The translations under genes were made by a program, and so were the position numbers. Below the pieces are notes generated by a model that searched no databases, was not told the origin of the DNA, and worked only from the letters and a program-made list of their open reading frames with translations. From Nocardioides okcheonensis (lineage in GTDB: Bacteria > Actinomycetota > Actinomycetes > Propionibacteriales > Nocardioidaceae), in the NCBI RefSeq assembly GCF_020991065.1, contig NZ_CP087710.1, forward strand, positions 3,348,001 through 3,412,000: 64,000 bases of DNA. The letters run 5' to 3'. Numbering within the stretch: position 1 is the stretch's first letter; each line of letters begins with the position of its first letter. Shown piece after piece: positions 9,225 through 17,261 of this stretch.

Positions 9225-10628
9225 ATGACGCGCGTGCACGCCTTCACCGACGACGCCCTCGCCGACCTCGACGCGACCGGCCTGGTCGAGGCGCTCCGCG
9301 CCGGCCGGGTCTCGGTCCCGGAGGTCGTCGAGGCGGCCATCGCCCGCACCGAGCAGGTCGACGCCCGGCTCGGCGCGGTGGCCCACGCCGCCTACGACCG
9401 GGCGCGCGAGGAGGCCCGCCACCCGCGCGGCGGCTTCTTCGCCGGCGTCCCGACGTTCGTGAAGGACAACTGCGACGTCGCCGGCATGCCCACCCAGCAC
9501 GGCACCGACGCCTTCACCGCGACCCCGGCGGCCGCCGACGGCGACTTCGCCCGGATGTACCTCGCCACGGGACTGGTCCCGCTCGGCAAGACCCAGCTCT
9601 CCGAGTTCGGGTTCTCCGGCGCCGCCGACCACGTCCGGCTCGGGCCCGTGCGCTCGCCCTGGAGCACCGACCACTACGCCGGCGCCTCCTCGGCGGGGTC
9701 CGCCGCGCTGGTCGCCGCGGGTGCGGTCCCGATCGCGCACGCCAACGACGGCGGGGGATCGATCCGGATCCCCGCCGCCGTCAACGGGCTGGTCGGGCTC
9801 AAGCCCACCCGCGGACGGCTCGCACAGGACCGGATGATGCGCGACATGCCGGTGCGGATCGTCTCGGACGGCGTGCTGACCCGCAGCGTCCGCGACACGG
9901 CCGCGTTCTACCGCGAGGCCGAGAAGGTGTGGCGCAACCCGGTCCTCGCCCCGGTCGGCGACGTCACCCGGCCGAGCCGCGCACGGCTGCGGGTCGCCGT
10001 GGTGACCCAGGGCATCGGCCGCGACTGCAGCCCGGAGGTGAGGGACCTCACGCTGCGCACGGCGGCGATCCTCGAGCGCCTCGGCCACCACGTGGAGGAG
10101 GTCGACAACCCGGTCCCAGCGAGCTTCCCCGACCACTTCGTGCGGTTCTGGTCGCTGCTCGCGCTCGTCATCGTCCGCCGCGGGCAGAAGGACTTCGGCC
10201 CGACCTGGGACCCGAGCCGGCTCGACAACCTGACCCTCGGCCTCGCGCGGCACGCGGCCCGCAACCTGCACAAGCAGCCGTTCTCGATCGCGGTGCTGCG
10301 CGCCTCGTCGCGGCTCGCTGCCCGCCACCGGGCGTCGTACGACGTGACGCTGACCCCGACGCTCGCCACCGAGACGCCCCTGGTCGGGCACCTGCGCCCC
10401 GACCAGGACTACGACGAGGTGATGGGCCGTCTGATGGACTGGGTGGCCTTCACGCCGCTGCAGAACGCGACCGGTGAGCCGGCCATCTCGCTGCCCCTCG
10501 CGACGACCTCCTCGGGCCTCCCGCAGGGCATGATGCTGGGCGCCGGAGCGGGCCGCGAGGCACGCTTGCTCGGGCTCGCCCACGAGCTCGAGGAGGCCGT
10601 CGGATGGGCCCGGATCCAGGCCTCCTGA
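9225..10628 (+). CDS. Amidase signature family hydrolase
   Basis: A 467-residue amidase-signature enzyme. The Ser-cisSer-Lys triad is visible as K80 (PTFVKDN), S155 (YAGASSAGSAA) and S179 (NDGGGSIRIPAA), and the C-terminal FTPLQNATGEPAISLPL is typical of the family. Members hydrolyse carboxamides in catabolism or in Glu-tRNA transamidation; the lack of gatC/gatB neighbours argues for a catabolic amidase. ATG 9225 follows TAGCCT by exactly six bases, so the transcript is probably leaderless. It is the last gene before the tRNA pair. Confidence 0.93.
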   Translation: MTRVHAFTDDALADLDATGLVEALRAGRVSVPEVVEAAIARTEQVDARLGAVAHAAYDRAREEARHPRGGFFAGVPTFVKDNCDVAGMPTQHGTDAFTATPAAADGDFARMYLATGLVPLGKTQLSEFGFSGAADHVRLGPVRSPWSTDHYAGASSAGSAALVAAGAVPIAHANDGGGSIRIPAAVNGLVGLKPTRGRLAQDRMMRDMPVRIVSDGVLTRSVRDTAAFYREAEKVWRNPVLAPVGDVTRPSRARLRVAVVTQGIGRDCSPEVRDLTLRTAAILERLGHHVEEVDNPVPASFPDHFVRFWSLLALVIVRRGQKDFGPTWDPSRLDNLTLGLARHAARNLHKQPFSIAVLRASSRLAARHRASYDVTLTPTLATETPLVGHLRPDQDYDEVMGRLMDWVAFTPLQNATGEPAISLPLATTSSGLPQGMMLGAGAGREARLLGLAHELEEAVGWARIQAS

Positions 10629-10647
10629 CGACCGGCGGCCACCCGAT

Positions 10648-10676
10648 TTCGCATCACGTCGGGGCGTGTGTATCGT
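10648..10676 (+). promoter_or_regulatory. Probable promoter of the tRNA-Thr/tRNA-Met/rpmG unit
   Basis: TTCGCA (10648-10653) and TATCGT (10671-10676) are spaced by 17 bases, placing a start a few bases upstream of tRNA-Thr. The match to the housekeeping consensus is moderate. Confidence 0.4.
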
Positions 10677-10687
10677 TCTCCGTCGTT

Positions 10688-10760
10688 GCCCCTTTAGCTC
10701 AGTCGGCAGAGCGTCTCCATGGTAAGGAGAAGGTCTACGGTTCGATTCCGTAAAGGGGCT
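10688..10760 (+). tRNA. tRNA-Thr (anticodon GGT)
   Basis: A full cloverleaf can be drawn: acceptor GCCCCTT / AAGGGGC, anticodon stem TCTCC / GGAGA with loop ATGGTAA (anticodon GGT), and T-arm CTACGGTTCGATTCCGTAA. The 3' CCA is not encoded. It is followed 35 bases later by tRNA-Met. Confidence 0.95.
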
Positions 10761-10795
10761 CTGGGTCGGACTCCGCGAGGTGTCCGGCTTCCTGC

Positions 10796-10872
10796 GGCGG
10801 GGTAGCTCAGGTGGTTAGAGCACACGGCTCATAATCGTGGTGTCGCGGGTTCGAGTCCCGCCCCCGCTACCA
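10796..10872 (+). tRNA. tRNA-Met (anticodon CAT), elongator type
   Basis: The acceptor GGCGGGG pairs with CCCCGCT (closing G-U), the anticodon stem CACGG / TCGTG holds loop CTCATAA (anticodon CAT), and the T-arm is GCGGGTTCGAGTCCCGC. The CCA end is encoded at 10870-10872. The anticodon stem lacks the three consecutive G-C pairs of an initiator tRNA, so this is the elongator. It directly precedes rpmG. Confidence 0.94.
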
Positions 10873-10913
10873 CCAGTCCTACACCGCACCACCCGCAAAC
10901 CCGAGGATCTCCC

Positions 10914-11084
10914 ATGGCCAGCAAGTCTTCTGACGTTCGCCCCAAGATCACGCTCGCGTGCACCGAGTGCAAGGAGCGCAACTACATCACCAAGAAGAAC
11001 CGGCGCAACGACCCCGACCGGATCGAGCTCAAGAAGTTCTGCCCGCGTTGCCGCAACCACACCGCGCACCGCGAGACCCGCTGA
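10914..11084 (+). CDS. rpmG: 50S ribosomal protein L33
   Basis: A 56-residue protein beginning [19 protein letters not shown] and ending HTAHRETR. Two CxxC pairs, C16-C19 (CTEC) and CPRC near residue 43, mark the zinc-binding (C+) form of L33. Position after tRNA-Met and before the MaoC pair and secE-nusG matches the conserved actinobacterial layout. A textbook terminator follows 15 bases after the stop. Confidence 0.97.
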   Translation: MASKSSDVRPKITLACTECKERNYITKKNRRNDPDRIELKKFCPRCRNHTAHRETR

Positions 11085-11099
11085 CGCTCTCCGTCACCA

Positions 11100-11137
11100 G
11101 CGACCCGCCCGAGCCACTCGGGCGGGTCGCTGTGTTT
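11100..11137 (+). terminator. Rho-independent terminator of rpmG
   Basis: A perfect 14-bp stem (GCGACCCGCCCGAG with its complement), a three-base CCA loop, and then TGTGTTTTC. Confidence 0.9.
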
Positions 11138-11158
11138 TCGGCTCGTCCCTCCCGCTCG

Positions 11159-11356
11159 GGACCAGCTGCGTTTCGACGCGCGGTCGCGAGCTCGCAGGCT
11201 CGCTCGCGCGCTTGCTCAACCTCCCGCCCCACGCCGTGCGCTCGTCCCTCGCGCCCCGGACCAGCTGGGTTTCGACGCGCGGTCGCGAGCTCGCAGGCTC
11301 GCTCGCGCGCTTGCTCAACCTCCCGCCCCACGCCGTGCGCTCGTCCCTCGCGCCCG
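11159..11356 (+). repeat. 99-bp direct tandem repeat, two copies
   Basis: Copies at 11159-11257 and 11258-11356 begin GGACCAGCTG and are near-identical, differing at about two positions. The bases just upstream (GCTCGTCCCTC at 11141-11151) resemble the unit's 3' end, as if a third copy were partly lost. Each unit holds a self-complementary GCGAGC...GCTCGC core. It fills the whole gap between the rpmG terminator and the next gene and shows no coding character. Confidence 0.9.
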
Positions 11357-11370
11357 GCTAGGGTCGTGAC

Positions 11371-11769
11371 ATGCCCGTCGACCCCTCCTTGGTCGGGCGC
11401 GCGTTCCCCGCGCCCACGCCGCTGACCGTCACCGCCGAGCGCGTCGCCGACTTCGCCGCCGCCGTCGGCCACCCCGGCGGACCCGGCGTCGTGCCGCCGA
11501 CCTTCCCGATCGTGCTCGCCTTCGACGCGATGATGGCCTTCTTCGACGCCGAGCAGGTCGACCTGCACCGCATCGTGCACGGCGAGCAGCGCTTCGCCTA
11601 CGCCCGGCCGCTCGCGGTCGGCGACGAGCTCAGCGCGACCCTCACCGTCACCGGGCTGCGCCAGATCGGCGGCGCCGACATCATCGCCACCGCCTCGGAG
11701 ATCACCGACGCCACCGGGGCCGTCGTGTGCACCGGCAAGGCGACCCTCGTCCACGGAGGTGCCGCATGA
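11371..11769 (+). CDS. MaoC-like dehydratase, FAS1-type N-terminal domain (HadA/HadC-like subunit)
   Basis: A 132-residue hot-dog protein (MPVDPSLVGRAFPAPTPLTV...) with the profile of the non-catalytic subunit of (3R)-hydroxyacyl dehydratases. It overlaps the next MaoC gene by four bases (ATGA), so the two probably form a heterodimer like mycobacterial HadAB. Such enzymes dehydrate 3-hydroxyacyl thioesters in fatty acid elongation. TAGGGT ends exactly six bases before ATG 11371, so the operon is probably leaderless. The location near secE-nusG matches M. tuberculosis and Streptomyces. The acyl substrate is unknown. Confidence 0.88.
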   Translation: MPVDPSLVGRAFPAPTPLTVTAERVADFAAAVGHPGGPGVVPPTFPIVLAFDAMMAFFDAEQVDLHRIVHGEQRFAYARPLAVGDELSATLTVTGLRQIGGADIIATASEITDATGAVVCTGKATLVHGGAA

Positions 11770-12164
11770 GCCTGCTCGCCGCCGGCGACGCACTGCCGGT
11801 CAGGACCTTCACGGTCACCCGCGCCGACCTGGTTGCCTACGCCGCGGCCAGCGGCGACCACAACCCGATCCACCAGGACGAGGACGTCGCCCGCAGCGTC
11901 GGCCTCCCCGGCGTGATCGCGCACGGGATGTACACCCTCGCGCTCGTCGGCCGCGCGGTCGCCGAGTGGACCGACGGCGCCGAGGTCGTCGACCTCGGCG
12001 CGAAGTTCACCAGCCCCGTCGTGGTGCCCGCCGAGGGCGGCGCCGAGGTGCGCGTCGCCGGCACGGTGAAGTCCGTGGCCGACGGCCTCGCCACGCTGGC
12101 CCTGGAGGTCACCTGCGACGGGCAGAAGGTCCTCGGCATGCCGAAGGCCGTCGTCCGTGCCTGA
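11766..12164 (+). CDS. MaoC family (R)-hydratase/dehydratase (HadB-like catalytic subunit)
   Basis: A 132-residue hot-dog hydratase carrying the MaoC catalytic motif GDHNPIHQDEDVA (Asp/His dyad near residues 34-39) and the following PGVIAHGMYTLALVGR. It starts at ATG 11766 inside the last codons of the partner subunit and overlaps murB by eight bases, so partner, this gene and murB are coupled. It provides the active site of the heterodimer. Confidence 0.92.
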   Translation: MSLLAAGDALPVRTFTVTRADLVAYAAASGDHNPIHQDEDVARSVGLPGVIAHGMYTLALVGRAVAEWTDGAEVVDLGAKFTSPVVVPAEGGAEVRVAGTVKSVADGLATLALEVTCDGQKVLGMPKAVVRA

Positions 12165-13224
12165 CCCGGTGCCGGCCCTGCGCGACCACACCACGCTGCG
12201 CCTCGGCGGGCCCGGCCGGGCGTGGGTCCGGGCGACCACCGACGACGAGCTGGTGGGCGCCGTGGCGGACGCCGACGCGGCCGGCACGCCCGTCCTGGTC
12301 CTCGCCGGCGGCTCGAACCTCGTCGTGGCCGACGCCGGGTTCGACGGCCTGGTCGTGCAGGTGGCCACCTCCGGCGTGCGCACCGACGCCGGCGACGTCG
12401 ACGACGCGTCCCCCCGCTGCGGCGGCATCGAGGTCACGGCCGCGGCCGGCGAGGACTGGGACCGCTTCGTGGCGACCGCCGTCGACCACGGCTGGGCCGG
12501 GGTCGAGGCGCTGTCCGGGATCCCCGGGGCGGTCGGCTCCACCCCGATCCAGAACGTCGGCGCCTACGGCCAGGACGTGTCCCAGACGATCTCCCGCGTC
12601 CGCACCTGGGACCGCGTCGACCGCACCCAGCGCACCTACACCGCCGCCGACTGCGGCTTCGGCTACCGGCACAGCCGGTTCAAGGCAGAGCCGGGACGCC
12701 ACCTCGTCCTCGACGTCACCTTCCAGCTCCGGGTCGGCGACCTGTCCGGGCCGGTGGCCTACGCCGAGCTCGCGCGCCGCCTCGGGGTGGAGCAGGGCGC
12801 GCGCGCCCCGCTCGCCGACGTGCGCGACGCCGTGCTGGCGCTGCGCCGCGGCAAGGGCATGGTCCTCGACGCGGGCGACCACGACACCTGGTCGGCCGGG
12901 TCGTTCTTCACCAACCCGGTGCTCGACGCCGCGCAGGCCGCCCGGCTGCCGGACGACGCGCCGCGCTGGGAGCAGCCGGACGGCTCGGTGAAGTCGAGCG
13001 CGGCGTGGCTCATCGAGCACGCCGGCTTCGGCAAGGGCCACACGAGCGCGGCGGCGGGGGAGCGGGTCAGCCTGTCGACCAAGCACACGCTCGCGCTGAC
13101 CAACCGCGGCGGTGCGACCACCGAGGAGCTGCTCGTGCTGGCCCGCGAGGTCCGCGACGGCGTGGGCGAGCGGTTCGGCGTCACCCTCGTCAACGAGCCC
13201 GTGACGGTCGGCTGCTCCCTCTGA
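12157..13224 (+). CDS. murB: UDP-N-acetylmuramate dehydrogenase
   Basis: A 355-residue FAD enzyme of cytosolic peptidoglycan precursor synthesis; it reduces UDP-GlcNAc-enolpyruvate to UDP-MurNAc. Landmarks are VLAGGSNLVVADAGF (FAD), GVEALSGIPGAVGSTPIQNVGAYGQD with its YRHSRFK segment, and the C-terminal AGSFFTNP. The E. coli-type (type I) insertion is present. The start is GTG 12157, eight bases inside the upstream hydratase gene. Following the MaoC pair is typical for actinobacteria. Confidence 0.96.
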   Translation: MPDPVPALRDHTTLRLGGPGRAWVRATTDDELVGAVADADAAGTPVLVLAGGSNLVVADAGFDGLVVQVATSGVRTDAGDVDDASPRCGGIEVTAAAGEDWDRFVATAVDHGWAGVEALSGIPGAVGSTPIQNVGAYGQDVSQTISRVRTWDRVDRTQRTYTAADCGFGYRHSRFKAEPGRHLVLDVTFQLRVGDLSGPVAYAELARRLGVEQGARAPLADVRDAVLALRRGKGMVLDAGDHDTWSAGSFFTNPVLDAAQAARLPDDAPRWEQPDGSVKSSAAWLIEHAGFGKGHTSAAAGERVSLSTKHTLALTNRGGATTEELLVLAREVRDGVGERFGVTLVNEPVTVGCSL

Positions 13225-13274
13225 CCGACGTCTGGCCCCCGCCGACCCCTCGGCACACCGACTCGGCACCCCGA

Positions 13275-13344
13275 CCCGGTACCTACGGACGTTCTGGTGG
13301 GTCAGAAGCCGGTTTCGCCCACCAGAACGTCCGTAGATACCGGG
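13275..13344 (+). repeat. Long inverted repeat between convergent murB and add
   Basis: Two 27-base arms (13275-13301 and 13318-13344, starting CCCGGTACCTACGGACG) are complementary except for one base, around a 16-base loop. It lies between two convergent genes and could end transcription of both, but the arms are longer and more perfect than a terminator needs, and there is no T tract. Confidence 0.9.
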
Positions 13345-13348
13345 AGGG

Positions 13349-14398
13349 TCAGGCGGCGGGAGCGGCCAGCCAGGCGGCGATGTCGCGCCGGGCGGCGGCG
13401 ACGACGTCGGACGGGGCCCGCGAGGCCTCGAACGACATCTCGGCCATGCGGGCCAGCGTCGCGTCGTCGAGGTCGTGCGCGGCGCGCATCGTGGCGTACT
13501 GCCCGGCCAGCCGCGAGCCGAACAGCAGCGGGTCGTCGGCGCCCAGCGCCACCGTGGCACCGGCCGCCAGCAGCTGCGGCAGCGGCACCGACGTGAGGTC
13601 GGAGTAGACGCCGAGCGCGACGTTGGACACCGGGCACACCTCGAGCGCGACGCCCTGCGCCACGATCCGGTCGAGCAGCGCGGGGTCCTCCGCGCTGCGT
13701 ACGCCGTGGCCGAGCCGCTGCGCGCCGAGCCGGTCGAGGCAGGTGCGGACGTGGTCGGGGCCGAGCAGCTCGCCGCCGTGGGGGACCAGCAGCAGGCCCG
13801 CGCGCTCGGCGATCCGGAACGCGCCCTCGAAGTCGGCGGTGGTGCCGCGACGCTCGTCGTTGGACAGCCCGAAGCCGACCACGCCGCGCCCGGCGTACTG
13901 CGCGGCGAGGCGCGCCAGCGTCCGCGCGTCGAGGGGGTGGCGGGTGCGGTTCGCGGCGACGACGACGGCGATCCCGAGGCCGGTGCGCGCGGACGCGTCG
14001 CGCACGCAGTCGAGGACCAGGTCGGTGAACGCGGTGACCCCGCCGAAGCGTGCGGCGTAGCCGCTGGGGTCGACCTGGATCTCCAGCCAGCGGCCGCCGT
14101 CGCGCACGTCGTCCTCGGCGGCCTCGACGACCAGGCGGCGTACGTCGTCGGGCGTGCGCAGCACCGACCGCGCCACGTCGTAGAGCCGCTGGAAGCGGAA
14201 CCAGCCCTTCTCGTCGGCCGCGCTGAGCCGCGGCGGCCAGTCCTCCACCAGCGAGTCGGGCAGCGCGATGCCGTCGCGCTCGGCCAGCTCGAGCAGCGTC
14301 GCGTGGCGCATCGAGCCGGTGAAGTGCAGGTGCAGGTGCGCCTTGGGCAGCGCCGTCACGTCGCGCCGGCGGCGCGCACCCCCGTCCGGACCAGCCAT
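13349..14398 (-). CDS. add: Adenosine deaminase family protein
   Basis: A 349-residue zinc-dependent TIM-barrel deaminase that converts adenosine to inosine in purine salvage. Metal ligands are visible as H23 and H25 (HLHLHFTGS), the HGGE motif, GAQRLGHGVR with its catalytic histidine, and VALGADDPLLFG with the metal-binding aspartate. The HFTGS variant in place of HLDGS is one I recall from actinobacterial deaminases. ATG 14398 is used; the frame is open upstream but has no family sequence. It converges with murB, and its 3' end abuts the long inverted repeat. Confidence 0.88.
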   Translation of the reverse strand: MAGPDGGARRRRDVTALPKAHLHLHFTGSMRHATLLELAERDGIALPDSLVEDWPPRLSAADEKGWFRFQRLYDVARSVLRTPDDVRRLVVEAAEDDVRDGGRWLEIQVDPSGYAARFGGVTAFTDLVLDCVRDASARTGLGIAVVVAANRTRHPLDARTLARLAAQYAGRGVVGFGLSNDERRGTTADFEGAFRIAERAGLLLVPHGGELLGPDHVRTCLDRLGAQRLGHGVRSAEDPALLDRIVAQGVALEVCPVSNVALGVYSDLTSVPLPQLLAAGATVALGADDPLLFGSRLAGQYATMRAAHDLDDATLARMAEMSFEASRAPSDVVAAARRDIAAWLAAPAA

Positions 14399-14420
14399 GC
14401 GGGCATCGTAGGGGCCTCGG

Positions 14421-14450
14421 TTCGACTCGGCTGGCCCGGCCCCGTATGCT
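14421..14450 (+). promoter_or_regulatory. Probable promoter of tRNA-Trp / secE
   Basis: TTCGAC (14421-14426) and TATGCT (14445-14450) are separated by 18 bases, about 60 bases upstream of tRNA-Trp, in the gap divergent from adenosine deaminase. Confidence 0.4.
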
Positions 14451-14512
14451 TCCGGACTGGTGGTTTGCCCACATGCTTCGGCCTGCCCGGGGCCATGGGG
14501 TGCGACCACCGG

Positions 14513-14585
14513 AGGGCACTAGCTCAACTGGCAGAGCATCGGTCTCCAAAACCGAAGGTTGGGGGTTCAAGTCCCTCGTGCCCTG
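14513..14585 (+). tRNA. tRNA-Trp (anticodon CCA)
   Basis: Acceptor AGGGCAC / GTGCCCT, anticodon stem TCGGT / ACCGA with loop CTCCAAA (anticodon CCA), and T-arm GGGGGTTCAAGTCCCTC. The CCA end is not encoded. Its place directly before secE is conserved across actinobacteria. Confidence 0.96.
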
Positions 14586-14626
14586 CGAGGAAACACTGCA
14601 CAGCAACCGACGAGAAGGTGGAAGAC

Positions 14627-14884
14627 GTGGCCGACGGCAACGCGGTTCAGGACGCGCGGAGGGACTCGCGCGGCGACGACCGTGGCCGCACCGGGCCGGC
14701 CACGTTCCTGCGTCAGGTGGTCGCCGAGCTGCGCAAGGTCGTGTGGCCGACGCAGCAGCAGCTGATCACCTACTTCATCGTCGTGCTCGTCTTCGTCACC
14801 GTGGTGATGGCGCTGGTCTCGGTGCTCGACCTGGCTTTCGGAAAGCTGGTCTTCGAGATCTTCACCGGCAGCAACACCCAGTGA
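14627..14884 (+). CDS. secE: Preprotein translocase subunit SecE
   Basis: An 85-residue single-span membrane subunit that clamps SecY. The cytoplasmic amphipathic segment FLRQVVAELRKVVWPT is followed by one transmembrane helix (YFIVVLVFVTVVMALVSVLD). The start is GTG 14627 with AGAAGG eight bases upstream. It lies between tRNA-Trp and nusG as expected. Confidence 0.95.
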   Translation: MADGNAVQDARRDSRGDDRGRTGPATFLRQVVAELRKVVWPTQQQLITYFIVVLVFVTVVMALVSVLDLAFGKLVFEIFTGSNTQ

Positions 14885-14934
14885 CCCACGGGGCAGTGGT
14901 TCCCCGCCCCCCAGCAACGAGTACGGAGTGAGAC

Positions 14935-15765
14935 GTGTCGGACAGCAATGACGTGGACCAGGTCGAGGACCAGGTCGGTTCCGTCGACGAGGTGAGCGAG
15001 GACGACCTCGACCTCGACGAGGGCGCCGAGGCCACCTCGGACGACGAGCTGGACGCGCCGGCCGACGAGATCGTCGAGTCCGACGAGGACGAGGCCGACG
15101 AGCCCGTGGACGAGGACGACGAGCCCGCCGAGGAGCCGGCCGACGAGGACCCGCTGGAGGCGTTCCGCCGCGAGCTGTGGGCCAAGCCGGGCGACTGGTT
15201 CGTCGTGCACACCTACTCCGGCATGGAGAAGCGGGTCAAGCACAACCTCGAGAACCGCATCATCTCCCTCAACATGGAGGACTACATCCACGAGATCGTG
15301 GTCCCCACCGAGGAGGTCGCGGAGATCAAGAACGGCCAGCGCAAGATGGTCACCCGCACCGTCCTGCCCGGCTACGTGCTGGTCCGCATGGACCTCACCG
15401 ACGAGTCCTGGTCCGCCGTGCGCCACACGCCGTCGGTCACCGGCTTCGTCGGCCACAGCCACCAGCCCGTGCCGCTGAGCATGAGCGAGGTCGAGGACAT
15501 GCTCGCGCCGGCCGTCGTGGCCGTCGCCGAGGCCGAGGCCGCCGCGTCCGGCGAGAAGGGCTCCTCCACCACCCCGCGCAAGCCGGTCGAGGTCGCCGAC
15601 TTCTCGGTCTCCGACTCCGTCATGGTCGTCGACGGCCCGTTCGCCACGCTCCACGCGACGATCACCGAGATCAACGCCGAGTCGCAGCGCGTCAAGGCGC
15701 TCGTCGAGATCTTCGGCCGCGAGACCCCGGTCGAGCTGTCCTTCAGCCAGATCCAGCGGGTCTGA
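14935..15765 (+). CDS. nusG: Transcription termination/antitermination protein NusG
   Basis: A 276-residue elongation factor with a very acidic Asp/Glu-rich N-terminal extension (about 1-75), the NGN domain ([20 protein letters not shown]), and a C-terminal KOW domain ([19 protein letters not shown]). Acidic extensions of this kind are usual in actinobacterial NusG. Start GTG 14935 follows GGAG with good spacing. It binds RNA polymerase and couples it to Rho or ribosomes. Confidence 0.96.
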   Translation: MSDSNDVDQVEDQVGSVDEVSEDDLDLDEGAEATSDDELDAPADEIVESDEDEADEPVDEDDEPAEEPADEDPLEAFRRELWAKPGDWFVVHTYSGMEKRVKHNLENRIISLNMEDYIHEIVVPTEEVAEIKNGQRKMVTRTVLPGYVLVRMDLTDESWSAVRHTPSVTGFVGHSHQPVPLSMSEVEDMLAPAVVAVAEAEAAASGEKGSSTTPRKPVEVADFSVSDSVMVVDGPFATLHATITEINAESQRVKALVEIFGRETPVELSFSQIQRV

Positions 15766-15866
15766 GGATTTCACTCCGTCCGCCGTCGAGGCGGACACTG
15801 CAGTAGCGACAACCCGTGGCAGGGGGCAGGTGCCCTCGTCATGACCACATGAGAGAAAGAAGAGCA

Positions 15867-16295
15867 ATGCCTCCCAAGAAGAAGATCGCCGCACTCGTCA
15901 AGGTGCAGCTGCAGGCCGGTTCGGCCACCCCGGCCCCGCCGGTCGGTACGGCGCTCGGTCCGCACGGCGTCAACATCATGGACTTCTGCAAGGCCTACAA
16001 CGCCCAGACCGAGTCCATGCGCGGCAACGTCATCCCCGTCGAGATCACCATCTACGAGGACCGTACGTTCGACTTCATCACCAAGACCCCGCCGGCCGCC
16101 GAGCTGATCAAGAAGGCCGCCGGCCTCTCCAAGGGCTCCGGCGTCCCGCACAAGGACAAGGTCGGCAAGCTGACCAAGGACCAGGTCCGCGAGATCGCGA
16201 CGACCAAGCTGCCCGACCTCAACGCCAACGACATCGACGCGGCGATGAAGATCGTCGAGGGCACCGCCCGCTCGATGGGCGTCACGACCGACTGA
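15867..16295 (+). CDS. rplK: 50S ribosomal protein L11
   Basis: A 142-residue protein starting [16 protein letters not shown], with the N-terminal [19 protein letters not shown] motif and the C-terminal rRNA-binding [23 protein letters not shown] 15867 is preceded by AGAGAAAGAAGAG. A small hairpin (GTCCGCC / GGCGGAC, 15778-15796) lies in the nusG-rplK gap. It forms the usual pair with rplA. Confidence 0.97.
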   Translation: MPPKKKIAALVKVQLQAGSATPAPPVGTALGPHGVNIMDFCKAYNAQTESMRGNVIPVEITIYEDRTFDFITKTPPAAELIKKAAGLSKGSGVPHKDKVGKLTKDQVREIATTKLPDLNANDIDAAMKIVEGTARSMGVTTD

Positions 16296-16390
16296 CAGTG
16301 CCTGACTAGAGGCATGTGGGAGAGCCGCGCTGGCTCGCCGACCACTCCACTCTCGGACGCCCTGCGTCCAGCAAACGAAAGAGACAGATC

Positions 16391-17113
16391 ATGCAGCGCA
16401 GCAAGACCTACCGCGCGGCGGCGGAGACGTTCGACAAGGACGAGCTCTACGCCCCGCTGGCCGCCATCAAGATCGCCAAGGGCGGCTCGAAGAAGAAGTT
16501 CGACGAGACCCTCGACGTCGTCATGCGCCTGGGCGTCGACCCGCGCAAGGCCGACCAGATGGTCCGCGGCACCGTGAACCTGCCCCACGGCACCGGCAAG
16601 ACCGCCCGCGTCCTGGTGTTCGCGAACGCCGACAAGGCCGAGGCCGCCCGTGAGGCCGGCGCCGAGTTCGTCGGTGGCGACGAGCTGATCGAGAAGGTCG
16701 CCGGCGGCTGGCTCGACTTCGACGCCGTCGTCGCGACCCCCGACATGATGGGCAAGGTCGGCCGCCTCGGTCGCGTCCTCGGCCCGCGCTCGCTCATGCC
16801 GAACCCGAAGACCGGCACGGTGACCCCCGACGTCGCGAAGGCCGTCACGGACATCAAGGGCGGCAAGATCGAGTTCCGCGTCGACCGCCACGCCAACCTG
16901 CACTTCATCATCGGCAAGGCGTCCTTCTCCGAGACCCAGCTCGCGGAGAACTACGCTGCCGCCCTGGAGGAGGTGCTGCGTCTCAAGCCGGCCAGCTCCA
17001 AGGGCCGCTACATCAAGAAGGTCACGGTCTCCACGACCATGGGCCCCGGCATCCAGGTCGACCCGAACCGCACCAAGAACGTCGCGTCCGAGGACGAGGC
17101 CGTCCAGGCCTGA
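16391..17113 (+). CDS. rplA: 50S ribosomal protein L1
   Basis: A 240-residue protein with the L1 signature around [18 protein letters not shown] and the N-terminal [12 protein letters not shown]. The ATG at 16391 is used; an in-frame ATG at 16316 would translate the intergenic leader. L1 in many bacteria represses its own mRNA by binding the leader, and the 95-base rplK-rplA gap could hold such a site, but I cannot draw it with confidence. A strong terminator follows 24 bases after the stop. Confidence 0.97.
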   Translation: MQRSKTYRAAAETFDKDELYAPLAAIKIAKGGSKKKFDETLDVVMRLGVDPRKADQMVRGTVNLPHGTGKTARVLVFANADKAEAAREAGAEFVGGDELIEKVAGGWLDFDAVVATPDMMGKVGRLGRVLGPRSLMPNPKTGTVTPDVAKAVTDIKGGKIEFRVDRHANLHFIIGKASFSETQLAENYAAALEEVLRLKPASSKGRYIKKVTVSTTMGPGIQVDPNRTKNVASEDEAVQA

Positions 17114-17137
17114 CCTCGACCCGCAACCAGGTCGTCC

Positions 17138-17174
17138 CGCGGCCCGGTCACCCCTCGTGGGTGGCCGGGCCGCG
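17138..17174 (+). terminator. Terminator of the nusG-rplK-rplA unit
   Basis: A 16-bp stem (CGCGGCCCGGTCACCC with its complement, one G-U pair), a CTCGT loop, then GTGCATTTC. Confidence 0.85.
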
Positions 17175-17261
17175 GTGCATTTCGGTGGCCGTCGTTTCGG
17201 TGTGGAAGCATCGGGTAGGAAGGCTGGTACGCAGCCACGTACGCCCCAAGGAGCCACACAC

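Noticed and set aside
10688..10872. tRNA pair as an integration site
   Set aside because: No integrase and no repeated tRNA 3' end are found in the window; the pair leads into conserved core genes.
11159..11356. CRISPR-like array
   Set aside because: Two 99-bp units adjoin directly with no unique spacers and no cas genes nearby.
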